From a bacterium (GTDB taxonomy: Bacteria; Chloroflexota; Dormibacteria; Aeolococcales; Bog-877): a stretch of 47,355 bases of DNA. Every line of letters starts with the position of its first letter. The stretch's first letter is position 1. A model generated the notes under the pieces. The model had not been told where the DNA came from and did no database searches. It saw nothing but the letters and a program-made list of their open reading frames with translations. Of the stretch, positions 7,956-16,878 are shown piece by piece. The stretch is from positions 1 through 47,355 of the forward strand of contig JAKAXE010000010.1 of the NCBI GenBank assembly GCA_021816695.1, given 5' to 3'. Both the position numbers and the translations under genes were made by a program.

Positions 7956-9292
7956 GAGGCCAGCTCCGCCAGGGACTGCTCCAGCAGGGAACCCACGCCC
8001 CCCAGCCGGAGATGCTCGCCGGCCTCCACCACCGGCTCTCCCCCCACCACCACCAGGCGGACGTCCGCCGGGTGGGCGGAGTAGACAGCCTGGGCCACGG
8101 CGTCGCCGAGGTCGGCCCCGGCCATCCGCGGGCCCTCGAGGCTCACGGAGATGAAGTCGGCGAGACTTCCCTCGCGGAGCTCGCCGGCATCCCAGCCCAG
8201 TGAGCGGCTCCCGCCCAGGGTGGCCGCGCGGAGGAGGGACTCCGGCTGGTGCAGCCCCCTCCGATGACGCCGCAGCCGCTGGTCCAGCTCCAGGGCCCGG
8301 GCCTCCTCGAAGAGGTCGATCACCGCCTGGCTGTCACTGCCCAGCGCCAGCGGGCTGCCGGCCCGCTCCAGCTCCAGGGCGGGGCAGATCCCGTCGCCCA
8401 GCTCCCGCTCCGTCGTGGGGCAGGCGCAGACGGTGGTGCCGGTCCCCCCCAGGAGCTCCCGGTCGTGCCGGCTGAGGTGGATGGCGTGGACCGCCGTGGT
8501 CCGCTCCCCCAGGATGCCCAGTTCGGCCACCAGCTCGGTGGGCGACAGGCCAGTCGCCGCCTGGCAGTCCCGGTTCTCAGCCAGCTGCTCCGAGAGGTGG
8601 AGGTGGAGCGGGGCTCCCCGCTCCTGGGCCCACTCCCTCACCACCACCATCTCTTCCCGCGCCAGCGCGCGCACGCTGTGGACGGCCGCTCCCAGGATCA
8701 CCCCGGAGGGGACCGGCAGCTGTTCCACGCGGCGCCGCCAGGAAAGTGCGTCCCCGTCCGAGAAGCGGGCCGCGGGCCCCTGCAGCTCACCTCCCTGGAG
8801 CCCTGGACGGAGGTAGCAGCTGTCCAGCAGGGTGAGCCGCAGCCCAGCCTCTTCCGCGGCCGCGAAGAGCGCCTCCTCCATGAGCGGCCCAGGGTACCGG
8901 GCGCCGTCCGCGCCGTGATGGAGGTAGTGAAACTCCCCCACCTGGGTTATGCCCGAGAGCACCATCTCCCCGTAGGTGGCGCGGGCCAGGTGGAAGAGCT
9001 GCTCCGGGGTGATCCGGCCCGCCAGTTCGTACATCCCCTCGCGCCAGCTCCAGAAGTCCCCCGGCCGCTCTTTGGGGCGCTCCTGCCTTCCTCGAAGCGC
9101 CCGGTGAAAGGCGTGCGAGTGGGCGTCGGCAAGCCCGGGCAGCGTGAGCCCGGACACCACTCGCGCGCCCCTGGGCACGGGCCGCTCACCCAGTGGGGTG
9201 AGGCTCCGGATCCTGCCGTTCTTCTCCTCGAGCCAGAGCCGCCGCTCCAGCCGCTGGCCGGTCCAGGCGAGCTCCAGGAGCCAGCCGGTCAC
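7952..9292 (-). CDS. hutF: formimidoylglutamate deiminase HutF
   Basis: HutF converts N-formimino-L-glutamate to N-formyl-L-glutamate and ammonia, the first step of the two-step branch normally completed by the deformylase HutG. The 446-residue amidohydrolase shows [12 protein letters not shown] (His58, His60) near the N-terminus, a metal-site segment LHLHLSEQ around residue 232, AVHAIHLS, and [10 protein letters not shown], all typical of HutF rather than of atrazine/S-adenosylhomocysteine deaminases. It starts at a GTG that overlaps the hutU stop (GTGA) and overlaps hutI at the other end. No hutG is present anywhere in this window, so the last step must be encoded elsewhere or be done by an unrelated enzyme. 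Confidence 0.93.
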   Translation of the reverse strand: MTGWLLELAWTGQRLERRLWLEEKNGRIRSLTPLGERPVPRGARVVSGLTLPGLADAHSHAFHRALRGRQERPKERPGDFWSWREGMYELAGRITPEQLFHLARATYGEMVLSGITQVGEFHYLHHGADGARYPGPLMEEALFAAAEEAGLRLTLLDSCYLRPGLQGGELQGPAARFSDGDALSWRRRVEQLPVPSGVILGAAVHSVRALAREEMVVVREWAQERGAPLHLHLSEQLAENRDCQAATGLSPTELVAELGILGERTTAVHAIHLSRHDRELLGGTGTTVCACPTTERELGDGICPALELERAGSPLALGSDSQAVIDLFEEARALELDQRLRRHRRGLHQPESLLRAATLGGSRSLGWDAGELREGSLADFISVSLEGPRMAGADLGDAVAQAVYSAHPADVRLVVVGGEPVVEAGEHLRLGGVGSLLEQSLAELAS

Positions 9293-10974
9293 CGTCCCTC
9301 CCGCATCGGTATACGCAGCCCGCGATCCCGCGCCGTCTCCAGGGCGATCTCGTACCCGGCATCGGCGTGGCGCATCACCCCGGTGCCGGGGTCGTTGGTC
9401 AGGCAGCGGGAGAGCTTCTCGGCGGCGAGGTCAGTGCCGTCTGCGACCGCCACCAGCCCGGCGTGGATCGACCTACCGATCCCCACCCCGCCGCCATGGT
9501 GGATGGAGACCCAGGATGCCCCGCTGGAGGTGGAGAGGAGGGCGTTGAGCAGCGGCCAGTCGGCGATGGCGTCACTCCCATCCCGCATCGACTCGGTCTC
9601 CCGGTAGGGGGAGGCCACCGAGCCGGAGTCCAGGTGGTCCCGGCCGATGACGATGGGAGCGGAGATCTCTCCACTTCGCACCATCTCGTTGAAGCGCAGC
9701 CCCATCCGGTCCCGCTCCCGGTAGCCCAGCCAGCAGATCCGGGCCGGGAGCCCCTGGAACTTGACCCGCTCCCCCGCCATCCGGATCCAGCGGGCCAGCG
9801 ACTCCTGCTCTGGGAACTCCTCCAGGACGGCCCTGTCGGTGGCGGCGATATCCTTCGGGTCCCCGCTGAGCGCGGCCCAGCGGAAGGGTCCCTTGCCCTC
9901 GCAGAAGAGCGGGCGGATGTAGGCGGGGACGAAGCCGGGGTAGGCGAAGGCGCGCTCGTACCCGCCCAGCTTGGCCTCGGCCCGAAGGCTGTTGCCGTAG
10001 TCGAAGACCTCAGCGCCCCGATCCATGAGGGCCACCAGCGCCTCCACGTGCCGGGCCATGCTCTCCCGGCTGCGACGGGTGTACTCCTCGGGGTCCTCCA
10101 TTCGGAGGTCCTGCGCCTCGGGGAGGGTGAGCCCGGTCGGGAGGTACATCAGAGAGTCATGGGCCGGGGTCTGGTCGGTGGCCACGTCCACGGCGAAGCC
10201 CCGGCGCACGATCTCCGGGACCAGCTCGGCGGCGTTCCCCAGCACCCCGATCGACAGAGCCCGCCGCTCCCGGCGCGCCCGGTCGGCCTCCTGGAGGGCG
10301 GAGTCCAGGTCCGGGGCCGCCTGGTCCAGGTAGCGATGGTCGATGCGACGCTGGAGCCGCTCCGGGTCCACCTCGATGCAGACGGCCACCCCGCCGTTCA
10401 TGGTTACCGCCAGCGGCTGGGCGCCGCCCATGCCCCCCAGGCCGGCGGTCACGGTGACCGTGCCGGCCAGCGACCCCTGGAAGCGCTTGGCGGCCACCGC
10501 CGCGAAGGTCTCGTAGGTGCCCTGGAGGATCCCCTGGGTCCCGATGTAGATCCAGGAGCCGGCTGTCATCTGGCCGTACATGGTGAGCCCCTCCGCCTCC
10601 AGCCGGCGGAACTCCTCGGGGGTGGCCCAGTCCGGGACCAGGTTGGCGTTGGCGATCAGCACGCGGGGTGCCCACTCGTGGGTCTGGAAGACCCCCACCG
10701 GCTTGCCGGACTGGACGAGAAGCGTCTCATCCCCCTTGAGGGTCTTGAGGGTGCGGACGATGGCGTCGAAGGCCTCCCAGGAGCGGGCGGCGCGGCCCGA
10801 GCCTCCGTACACCACCAGCTGGTCGGGGTGCTCGGCTACCTCGGGGTCTAGGTTGTTCATCAGCATCCGCATCGCCGCCTCCTGGGGCCAGCCCAGGCAG
10901 CTGATCTCCGTCCCCCGCGGGGCTCGGACAGGACGCGGCCCCGACACCTCAGCGCTCACACCACTGCCCTCCAT
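9289..10974 (-). CDS. hutU: urocanate hydratase HutU
   Basis: Urocanase adds water to urocanate, giving 4-imidazolone-5-propionate, with tightly bound NAD acting as an electrophile. The 561-residue protein aligns over the whole family length. Clear markers are [15 protein letters not shown] (about 56-70), [14 protein letters not shown], the NAD-binding loop [12 protein letters not shown] at 178-189, FDYGNSLR, and the segment [13 protein letters not shown], which holds the conserved active-site cysteine. The ATG at 10974 has AGGCGG upstream; a GTG five codons later is a weaker alternative. It is the first gene of the hutU-hutF-hutI operon and is expressed from the heptad-repeat promoter near 11100-11150, leaving a leader of about 117 bases. 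Confidence 0.96.
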   Translation of the reverse strand: MEGSGVSAEVSGPRPVRAPRGTEISCLGWPQEAAMRMLMNNLDPEVAEHPDQLVVYGGSGRAARSWEAFDAIVRTLKTLKGDETLLVQSGKPVGVFQTHEWAPRVLIANANLVPDWATPEEFRRLEAEGLTMYGQMTAGSWIYIGTQGILQGTYETFAAVAAKRFQGSLAGTVTVTAGLGGMGGAQPLAVTMNGGVAVCIEVDPERLQRRIDHRYLDQAAPDLDSALQEADRARRERRALSIGVLGNAAELVPEIVRRGFAVDVATDQTPAHDSLMYLPTGLTLPEAQDLRMEDPEEYTRRSRESMARHVEALVALMDRGAEVFDYGNSLRAEAKLGGYERAFAYPGFVPAYIRPLFCEGKGPFRWAALSGDPKDIAATDRAVLEEFPEQESLARWIRMAGERVKFQGLPARICWLGYRERDRMGLRFNEMVRSGEISAPIVIGRDHLDSGSVASPYRETESMRDGSDAIADWPLLNALLSTSSGASWVSIHHGGGVGIGRSIHAGLVAVADGTDLAAEKLSRCLTNDPGTGVMRHADAGYEIALETARDRGLRIPMREGR

Positions 10975-11097
10975 TCCGCCTGCCCACCTTCGTCACCTGG
11001 CCCGGCCCCGCCACAACTCACCGTATGGAGGGGCAAGCCAGCCCGACCGGGGATGCCCGGAGCCACCTTGCCTCCCCGCCTACTCTCGGATAGGCCG

Positions 11098-11149
11098 GTT
11101 ATACCACAGCCCCGGGGTTGGCCGTCAAACATCAAAAGTCAAAGATCAG
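11098..11149 (-). promoter_or_regulatory. hutU operon promoter with heptad repeat array (site A)
   Basis: Read on the plus strand, RTCAA-type units occur every 7 bp: GTCAA at 11124, ATCAA at 11131, GTCAA at 11138 and ATCAG at 11145. On the minus strand the promoter-proximal unit is the -35 hexamer TTGACG (11128-11123). It is followed by TATAAC (11103-11098, 19-bp spacer), or GTATAA with 18 bp. The same arrangement precedes the NCS1 and gntR operons. The rest of the 354-bp gap between hutU and hipA (10975-11328) holds the hutU leader and no gene that I can support. Confidence 0.7.
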
Positions 11150-11328
11150 ATCCGGACAATCAGACTCAGGACCGGTGCCGTGGCGCGTCACGGTGGCCAT
11201 GGGGAGACGGGGCACGCGATCGCTCCAAGGAGAGGCCCGAGCCCTGCCGTGACCGGGAGCACCTGGGCTGGTCCGCATTCCCGCAGGCAGTTCGGAATGG
11301 CCCGACCAGGGCGGATGCGCGGGCGGGG

Positions 11329-12621
11329 TTAAAGGCTCGCGGACCTGGGGCCGGTGCCGCCGATGTTCCTGAGCGCTGAGAACGCCGCGGCCGTCTCCTC
11401 GACCTCCTCTCCAGAGATGCCAGCTGCGCGCGCCGCTCGCCGCCAGCCGCGCAGTATCGACGCGACCTGGTGAATCAGCACTTCGGCTTGCCGGGTCCTG
11501 AGCCCGTACCACTCCGCGGTGGCCCGGACCACTTCGATATCCGGAAGCGCGCTCCCTTCGTCCAGCAGCAGCGCATGGGCGAACGAGTCCGGGGATGGGT
11601 TTAGGTCAAAGGCGGGCGATAGCCGCCAGCCCTGTCCCTGGCCGTCGCGGTGGTGGAGGAAGCCGTGATTGCGCAGGTGATCGTCCCGGTTGCCGGTGAG
11701 CACGTTGAAGACCACCCTGGTGAACAGGTTGGACAGATCCTCATGGATGTGACCCGGGTGGCCGTGGCGGCGAATAGCCTCGGCTATCTCCAAGTAGCTG
11801 GCCACCTCCCTGTCGGAACGTCCGGTGAGTGTCATGGCTGAGCAGTAGAGGCGTCGGCCGCCGGCGGTCCGATCGAACCGCCTCGCCGCGAACGTGTGGT
11901 GGCCGCTGCCGAGGGCGAGGAGCGCATGATCCGCGACTTCAATGCCAGCTCGTTGGGCGAGATCAGAGAGGAGGTGCTCCCAGGCACCCACATCGCGGTG
12001 GTCGGTGGCGCTCGGGAACTTGGCGAACCAGAGCTGCCCCTGTTGATCGCGATAGGTCGCCTTGGGGCGGGCCCCGCCCAGTGAGCTTCCAGGGGCCAGC
12101 AGCATCCGGATCCAGCTCTGAACCCGCTTGTCCGCGTCCTCGCCGCTCTGGATGGCGCTCGCCGCAGCCTGCAGTTGGCGAAGACCGGTCACGGGGGGGA
12201 CGGGAAGGGAATCGCGATCGACGAACGTGTTATCGCTGGGCCGCTGCAGGCGGATGGCGCCCAGGCGGGTCTCGTCGTCGACCCCGAGCAGGTACTCCCA
12301 GTCACCCAGGACTCGGGGCGGCTGGCCCTGGTCGTGAGCGCGGATCCGCTCCCTTCGCTGGAGCAGCGTCTGGCCCCAGCGATCCGGGGCCGCGTCCCTG
12401 AACACCCCGGGCAGACTGGGGAAGTGCATCTCGCCGGGTACGAGGGGAAGGGCAGGGTCCAGGGGGAACCCCGTGTCGTCGGCCCACCACGAGGCGAGGT
12501 ATTCGAAGGAATAGGTCTCTCGGAGCCTGGCCCGAACGTGGCTCAGGCGTCCCACGGGCACCGGTCCTCCGAGCTGGTGGTCAGCGACGTAGACCAGCAC
12601 TTGATCGCGCTGATCTGTCAT
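11329..12621 (-). CDS. hipA: HipA-family serine/threonine kinase toxin
   Basis: A 430-residue HipA-like kinase. In the E. coli system HipA phosphorylates glutamyl-tRNA synthetase and causes growth arrest. Here the kinase landmarks are complete: the P-loop region SSLGGARPKA (179-188) with the ATP-binding lysine, the catalytic loop GNRDDHLRNHG (310-320), and the metal-binding SPAFDLNP (335-342, Asp339). The N-terminal couple-HipA-type subdomain is also present. The ATG overlaps the stop of the upstream hipB by four bases (ATGA), the usual arrangement of a type II module. The pair sits between the hutU and NCS1-hutH operons and breaks the catabolic cluster, so it was probably inserted later. Nothing suggests loss of function. 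Confidence 0.9.
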   Translation of the reverse strand: MTDQRDQVLVYVADHQLGGPVPVGRLSHVRARLRETYSFEYLASWWADDTGFPLDPALPLVPGEMHFPSLPGVFRDAAPDRWGQTLLQRRERIRAHDQGQPPRVLGDWEYLLGVDDETRLGAIRLQRPSDNTFVDRDSLPVPPVTGLRQLQAAASAIQSGEDADKRVQSWIRMLLAPGSSLGGARPKATYRDQQGQLWFAKFPSATDHRDVGAWEHLLSDLAQRAGIEVADHALLALGSGHHTFAARRFDRTAGGRRLYCSAMTLTGRSDREVASYLEIAEAIRRHGHPGHIHEDLSNLFTRVVFNVLTGNRDDHLRNHGFLHHRDGQGQGWRLSPAFDLNPSPDSFAHALLLDEGSALPDIEVVRATAEWYGLRTRQAEVLIHQVASILRGWRRAARAAGISGEEVEETAAAFSALRNIGGTGPRSASL

Positions 12622-12947
12622 GGATGACTCGTCGCCCGTCGTCGGCGGGCACGACGGAGCGGTTGATCCTGGAGCCGGCGCCCCAACTCGTCGTCCTGGG
12701 CCAGCAGATCTAGGTCGGAGTCCAAACCGAGGACGCTGAGAACGCGCACCAGGGTCTCGAGGCTAACCTTCAGGTCGCCCCGCTCAAGGCGCCAGAGCGT
12801 GGTCCGGTTGGTGTCGGCTCGCAGTGCCAGCTCGGATTGAGTCATGCGGCGTCGAAGGCGGGCCAGCCGGAGGCGATCGGCGAGGGCCCTGGCTCGGCGC
12901 TGCTCGGCCGGATACAGCGGGTGGGGCCGGTGCCGCTCCGTGTTCAT
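12618..12947 (-). CDS. hipB: HipB-like antitoxin, HTH DNA-binding protein
   Basis: An arginine-rich protein of 109 residues with one helix-turn-helix of the Xre/Cro type (MTQSELALRADTNRTTLWRLERG, with the recognition helix around TNRTTLWRLE). In HipBA systems such a protein binds the toxin and represses the operon. Residues after the HTH resemble the HipB dimerisation segment, and the tail is basic. An ATG three codons further upstream (12956) is also in frame. I choose 12947 because the -10 hexamer ends seven bases before it, which predicts a leaderless transcript starting at this codon. Confidence 0.85.
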   Translation of the reverse strand: MNTERHRPHPLYPAEQRRARALADRLRLARLRRRMTQSELALRADTNRTTLWRLERGDLKVSLETLVRVLSVLGLDSDLDLLAQDDELGRRLQDQPLRRARRRRATSHP

Positions 12948-12954
12948 GATGCAC

Positions 12955-12983
12955 ATAATGGTCCATATCCGACTTTAAGTCAA
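12955..12983 (-). promoter_or_regulatory. hipBA promoter with overlapping operator
   Basis: On the minus strand TTGACT (12983-12978), a 17-bp spacer and CATTAT (12960-12955) are followed after seven bases by the hipB ATG. An inverted repeat GACTT-T-AAGTC (12971-12981) overlaps the -35 element, the place expected for autorepression by HipB. The surrounding 60 bases are much more AT-rich than their neighbours. Confidence 0.65.
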
Positions 12984-13355
12984 TTAGATGCAACATTAGT
13001 CATGGTCTCCTTTGCTTAGCGGCTCGGACGCCGGCCCGGATGCGCCACCGTAGGACGGCCAGTGCCGTTGCTCCCCATGCCCCGCACCGCGCTGCTCCGC
13101 GAGCTACTTCCCAATGGGCCCACTGGGCACAGCACCCACCACTGGGAGGACCGTGCCGTGATGCGCCACCACCGCTCTCGCGGGGGCCAGACCGCCGAGA
13201 TCGCCCTCCTGATGCTCACCTCCTGGCGCTGGTCGAGTTGCAGGTCTCGAGCGGTACAGGGGGCGGGGGCTGCTCCCGGAGGCTGAGCTTGACTCCGTCT
13301 CCCGTGCCCTGCTGCCCATCGGCCACCTTCAGCTGAGCTATCCGATCTTCTGCTC

Positions 13356-13371
13356 CACCGGGCTCAGCCCG
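13356..13371. repeat. 16-bp dispersed repeat, copy 1
   Basis: The sequence CACCGGGCTCAGCCCG occurs here and again at 35186-35201, also outside genes. It contains the inverted repeat CGGGC-TCA-GCCCG and could form a small hairpin. Two copies in a GC-rich window may be coincidence. Confidence 0.3.
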
Positions 13372-13383
13372 CGGCGAGGCAAA

Positions 13384-13893
13384 GTGAAGCTCATGTCGCT
13401 GGACGGTGCCCAGCCGGAGCTGGTGCTCGGCCGGGACGCCCCGGTTCCCATCCGCCGCACGGTGGCTCCGCCAAGGCGCCGATTCGCGGTGGCCCGGGCC
13501 ATGAGACGCGACCTGATCGCTGGAGGCCTGGAAGCAGCCCGGGAGCTCAGCAAACGGATGCGGCGTGGCCAGGGGCAACACCCGGACGTGCTGGGCGGGG
13601 ATGCGGTCGTAGCCGGTTGCCTGGACGCGTCTGACCAGCAGAACGACGGCGATGGGGCACGACTCCTCCAGGTGGCCCTTCGGTTCCCTCGGGCGCAGGT
13701 CAGGAAGCTTGGACTGGCCCGCCGGGAGACCGTGGGCGTGGGAGATGAGGCTCGCAGGCGGGCACGACTCGATCCGGACGCTGGGATCTGCGAATTGGCA
13801 GGTACCGGCGTCAACACATTGCCCTTCTCACCGGAGGACACTCCGAGGTCAAGCTGGGCGGCCAACCGCTCCGGACAGAAGCGTCTTTTATGA
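13384..13893 (+). CDS. doubtful open frame, possible gene remnant
   Basis: A 169-codon frame from GTG 13384, rich in Arg, Ala, Leu and acidic residues. The open frame continues upstream to 13213 without a convincing start. No family is recognised. Codon third positions are GC-rich but less so than first positions, unlike the surrounding real genes. I list it only because it is the most protein-like reading of this stretch. It may be an artefact or a frame of a degraded gene. Confidence 0.2.
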   Translation: MKLMSLDGAQPELVLGRDAPVPIRRTVAPPRRRFAVARAMRRDLIAGGLEAARELSKRMRRGQGQHPDVLGGDAVVAGCLDASDQQNDGDGARLLQVALRFPRAQVRKLGLARRETVGVGDEARRRARLDPDAGICELAGTGVNTLPFSPEDTPRSSWAANRSGQKRLL

Positions 13894-14043
13894 CAGGTCG
13901 GGGTCGAGAGGCACACGTCCTTGCCGGTGCTCCTCCCCGGGTCCAAAGCCAGCCTGCCTCGTTCCCCGGCCGACCAGTTGGCCCAGCTCCGCTCGGGGCC
14001 ATCCGCCAGGCGAGACTCAGTTCCGCTGAGGGGTGAGGAGCGG

Positions 14044-15591
14044 TCAGTCCAGTTCTGGCACCACCTGCCTTGCCCGCTCCACAACTCGGCCATCGAGCAC
14101 CGCTGCCGCCACCTCCTCCAGCTCTGGGCTGGTGAAGCGGTCGGGACCCACGCCTCCCCCGAGCTCCCGGACCAGCTGGCCGACCGCCTCTCCCGCCGGC
14201 CCGGGACGCAGGGGCCGGCGCAGCTCCAGGCCGCGGGCGGCTGCCAGCAGCTCGACCGCGAGTATCCGCGACAGGTTGTCCACCACCTGGCGCAGCTTGC
14301 GGGCGGCTCCCCAACCCATGGAGACGTGGTCCTCCTGCATCCCCGAGGTGGGCAGTGAGTCCACGCTGGCCGGCTGGGCGAGCCTCCGGTTGTGCGCCAC
14401 CATGGCAGCCGCGGTGTACTGGGCGATCATCAACCCCGAGTTGACCCCCGCCTCCACCGCCAGGAAGGGAGGCAGCCCCTGGGAGCGGGCCGGGTCCAGC
14501 AGGCGGTCCACCCTCCGCTCGGAGATCGCCCCCACCTCGGCGGCGGCGATGGCCAGGAAGTCTAGGGCGAAGGCCAGCGGCTCCCCGTGGAAGTTCCCGG
14601 TGGAGGCCACCCGGCCGTCCCTGAGGACCACCGGGTTGTCCACGGCCGAGCGCAGCTCCCGCTCGGCGACCCCGCGGGCGAAGTCCAGGGTGTCCCGGGC
14701 CGCTCCCGCGACCTGAGGGGCGCAGCGGATGGAATAGGCATCCTGGACGGCATGGGGGGATCGCTCGTGGGAGGCGCGGATCTCGGAGCCGTGAAGAAGG
14801 CGGATCAGGTTCTCGGCGCTCCTCATCTGACCCGGGTGGGGGCGGATCTGATGCAGCTCGGCGATGAAGGGGCCATCGGTGCCCAGCAGGGCTTCGGTGC
14901 TGAGGGCGGCAGAGATGTCCGCCGTGGCCAGGAGGGTCTCCAGGTCCTCGATGGCGAGGACCAGCATCCCCAGCATGCCGTCGGTGCCGTTGATCAGGCT
15001 GAGCCCGTCCTTCACCTCCAGCTGGATGGGCTGAAGGCCGGCCTCCCGTAGCGCCTGGGCGCCGTCCACGATCCGGCCGTCCGCCAGCTCGGCCCGGCCC
15101 TCCCCGATCAGCACCAGGGACATGTGGGCGAGCGGCGCCAAGTCTCCGCTGGCTCCCAGGGAGCCGTGCTCGGGCACCACCGGGGTGATTCCAGAGTTGA
15201 GCAGCGCCACCAGCTGGTGGGCCACCTCCGGACGGCTGCCCGAGTACCCGAGGCAGAGGGTCCGGGCCCGGAGCAGCATCATCGCCCGCACCACCTCGAC
15301 CTCCACCCTGGGTCCCATCCCGGCGGCGTGGGAGCGGATCAGGGCGTGCTGGAGCTGGGAACGCTTGTCGACCGGGATCGTGGTGTTGGCCAAAAGGCCG
15401 AATCCGGTGGAGATCCCGTAGGCTGGGGTGGACCCGGCACCGATCTCCTCCACCAGCCGCCGCGCCGCGCGCATGGCGATGTCGGCCTCACCGCTGATCG
15501 CCGCCGGGGCCCCATGTCGGGCGACCCTCACCACCTCCTCCCGTCCCAGCCCAGAGTCCCCGATGTGAACCGCCGCAGTGACGCTCACCAC
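14044..15591 (-). CDS. hutH: histidine ammonia-lyase HutH
   Basis: HutH removes ammonia from L-histidine to give trans-urocanate, using an electrophilic MIO group formed from an Ala-Ser-Gly triad. The triad is seen in GSLGASGDLAPLAHMSL (Ala147-Ser148-Gly149). Other family features are YGISTGFG near residues 58-65, LLRARTLCLGYSGSR, and a C-terminal EDHVSMGWGAARKL segment. Length (515) is normal for HAL. The start is GTG at 15591 or at 15588; either overlaps or abuts the stop of the upstream FMN dehydrogenase gene, so the two are translationally coupled. It is the last gene of an operon with an NCS1 transporter, not with the other hut genes, but shares their promoter type. Confidence 0.95.
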   Translation of the reverse strand: MVSVTAAVHIGDSGLGREEVVRVARHGAPAAISGEADIAMRAARRLVEEIGAGSTPAYGISTGFGLLANTTIPVDKRSQLQHALIRSHAAGMGPRVEVEVVRAMMLLRARTLCLGYSGSRPEVAHQLVALLNSGITPVVPEHGSLGASGDLAPLAHMSLVLIGEGRAELADGRIVDGAQALREAGLQPIQLEVKDGLSLINGTDGMLGMLVLAIEDLETLLATADISAALSTEALLGTDGPFIAELHQIRPHPGQMRSAENLIRLLHGSEIRASHERSPHAVQDAYSIRCAPQVAGAARDTLDFARGVAERELRSAVDNPVVLRDGRVASTGNFHGEPLAFALDFLAIAAAEVGAISERRVDRLLDPARSQGLPPFLAVEAGVNSGLMIAQYTAAAMVAHNRRLAQPASVDSLPTSGMQEDHVSMGWGAARKLRQVVDNLSRILAVELLAAARGLELRRPLRPGPAGEAVGQLVRELGGGVGPDRFTSPELEEVAAAVLDGRVVERARQVVPELD

Positions 15592-16814
15592 CCGCCTCCC
15601 GCATGGACGGCAGCGCCATCCAGCCTCAGGAGTTCCGGCCCGAGCCGCCGCAGCTCGGCAATCCCGCCGACACCCAGAAGTTGCATGGTCCTCTCCATCT
15701 CTTCCGCCAGCATGCTGATCGCCAGCCGCACCCCCCGCTCTCCGGCTGCCGCCAGCCCATAAAGGTAAGCTCTGCCGACCATGGCGAGATCCGCGCCCAG
15801 AGCCAGCGCGATGACCGCGTCGGCGCCGGTGCGGATCCCGGAGTCCACCAGGATCGCAGCCGCCTCCCCCACCTCCCGCCGGGCGGCCACGAGCAGATCC
15901 AGCGGGTGGGGCGACCGGTCCAGCTGCCTCCCGCCGTGGTTGGAGAGGTAGACGCCCTCGCAGCCGGCTGCCAGGGCGCGGGTGACGTCACTCGGCCCCA
16001 GCGGCCCCTTGAGCAGGAGCGGACCCGCCCACAGTTCCCGTATCCGCTCCAGATGCTCCCACGAGAGGGCCGCCTCGAAGCTCTTGGTGATCTCCGCGAT
16101 CCCGCCTGCAGAGGGGGATGTGGCGTCCGGGAAGTTGGCGAAGGCCAGCCCTGGACCACCCAGCAGACCCGTCCAGTAGCCGGGGTGGATGGCGATCCCC
16201 CAGAGGGCTTTCCAGCTGGGACTGGGCGGGATGGTGAGGCCGTTGCGCAGGTCGCGCAGCCGCTGGCCGGCCACCTGGGTGTCGACCGAGACCATCAGAG
16301 CCTGGCACCCCGCTCGTTCGGCCGCCCTCACCAGCCGCTCGGTAACCGGCCACTCGGAATTCACATACAGCTGGAACCAGAGCGGTCCCGTCGAGTTGGC
16401 GGCGATCTCCGCGAGGGAGGTGGTGGCCATGGTGGCGGCGGTGTAGGGAACTCCCGCGTCAGCGGCGGCGCGGGCTGCCCCGATCTCGCCGTCCCGGTGG
16501 ATCAGCCGGGTGTACCCGGTGGGGGCGAGGCCCAGTGGAAGTGGCAGCTCTCGCCCGAGCAGCATCTGCTCGAGGCTGGGAGCGGAGGTCCCGGTCAGCA
16601 CCCGGGGCTGGAAGCGGTATCTCCCGTACCGAGCCTGGTTGTCCCTGAGGGTCCGCTCCTGCTCGGCTCCCCCTTCCAGATAGTCGAAGACGGCCCGCGG
16701 CAGCCGCCGCCGGGCGGCCCGCCTGAGGCCCGAGACGGAGTGGAGGTTGCCGTACTTCCGGTGCGGTCTTCGCCTTCGGCCCCCCAAAAGATGGAGGACC
16801 TCCTCAGGGTTCAC
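15585..16814 (-). CDS. FMN-dependent L-2-hydroxyacid dehydrogenase/oxidase (LldD/glycolate oxidase family)
   Basis: A 409-residue enzyme of the FMN-linked alpha-hydroxyacid family, which oxidises L-2-hydroxyacids to 2-oxoacids. Landmarks: FDYLEGGAEQERTLRDN (43-59), LGLAPTGYTRLIHRDGE (94-110), QLYV (148-151), VSVDTQVAGQR (175-185), LLLKGPLG (267-273) with the FMN-contacting lysine, and SNHGGRQLD (291-299) with the catalytic His293. It lies between the NCS1 transporter and hutH, overlapping hutH. It also matches lactate and mandelate dehydrogenases, and substrate specificity cannot be read from sequence. Its operon with hutH, and the D-specific counterpart in a co-regulated operon, point to an imidazole substrate such as L-imidazolelactate (inference). 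Confidence 0.88.
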   Translation of the reverse strand: MNPEEVLHLLGGRRRRPHRKYGNLHSVSGLRRAARRRLPRAVFDYLEGGAEQERTLRDNQARYGRYRFQPRVLTGTSAPSLEQMLLGRELPLPLGLAPTGYTRLIHRDGEIGAARAAADAGVPYTAATMATTSLAEIAANSTGPLWFQLYVNSEWPVTERLVRAAERAGCQALMVSVDTQVAGQRLRDLRNGLTIPPSPSWKALWGIAIHPGYWTGLLGGPGLAFANFPDATSPSAGGIAEITKSFEAALSWEHLERIRELWAGPLLLKGPLGPSDVTRALAAGCEGVYLSNHGGRQLDRSPHPLDLLVAARREVGEAAAILVDSGIRTGADAVIALALGADLAMVGRAYLYGLAAAGERGVRLAISMLAEEMERTMQLLGVGGIAELRRLGPELLRLDGAAVHAGGGW

Positions 16815-16878
16815 CGGGTGTCAGGGCCGCAGCCGACCCCCGGGGGACGAGCCCCCCGGGAGCGGCCGCGGCTTCTGC

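Larger units (their letters stand above)
13000..14043. other. unresolved 1.0-kb stretch between hipBA and hutH
   Basis: No protein family can be recognised on either strand, and no RNA gene is evident. Open frames exist in several overlapping registers, but none has both a good start and the strong third-position GC bias of the neighbouring genes. A plus-strand frame from 13213 to 13893 reads through without a stop and has moderate third-position GC (about 75 per cent). The opposite strand in register gives a similar figure. This looks like decayed coding DNA, perhaps part of the event that brought in hipBA, but no terminal inverted repeats or target duplications are seen. Confidence 0.4.

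Noticed and set aside
8249-10851. Long plus-strand frames opposite hutF and hutU
   Set aside because: They are antisense shadows of enzymes with complete catalytic motifs; no family or promoter supports them.
10975-11328. Possible riboswitch in the hutU leader
   Set aside because: The leader is about 117 bases, but I could not build a match to any known aptamer; only the promoter is supported.
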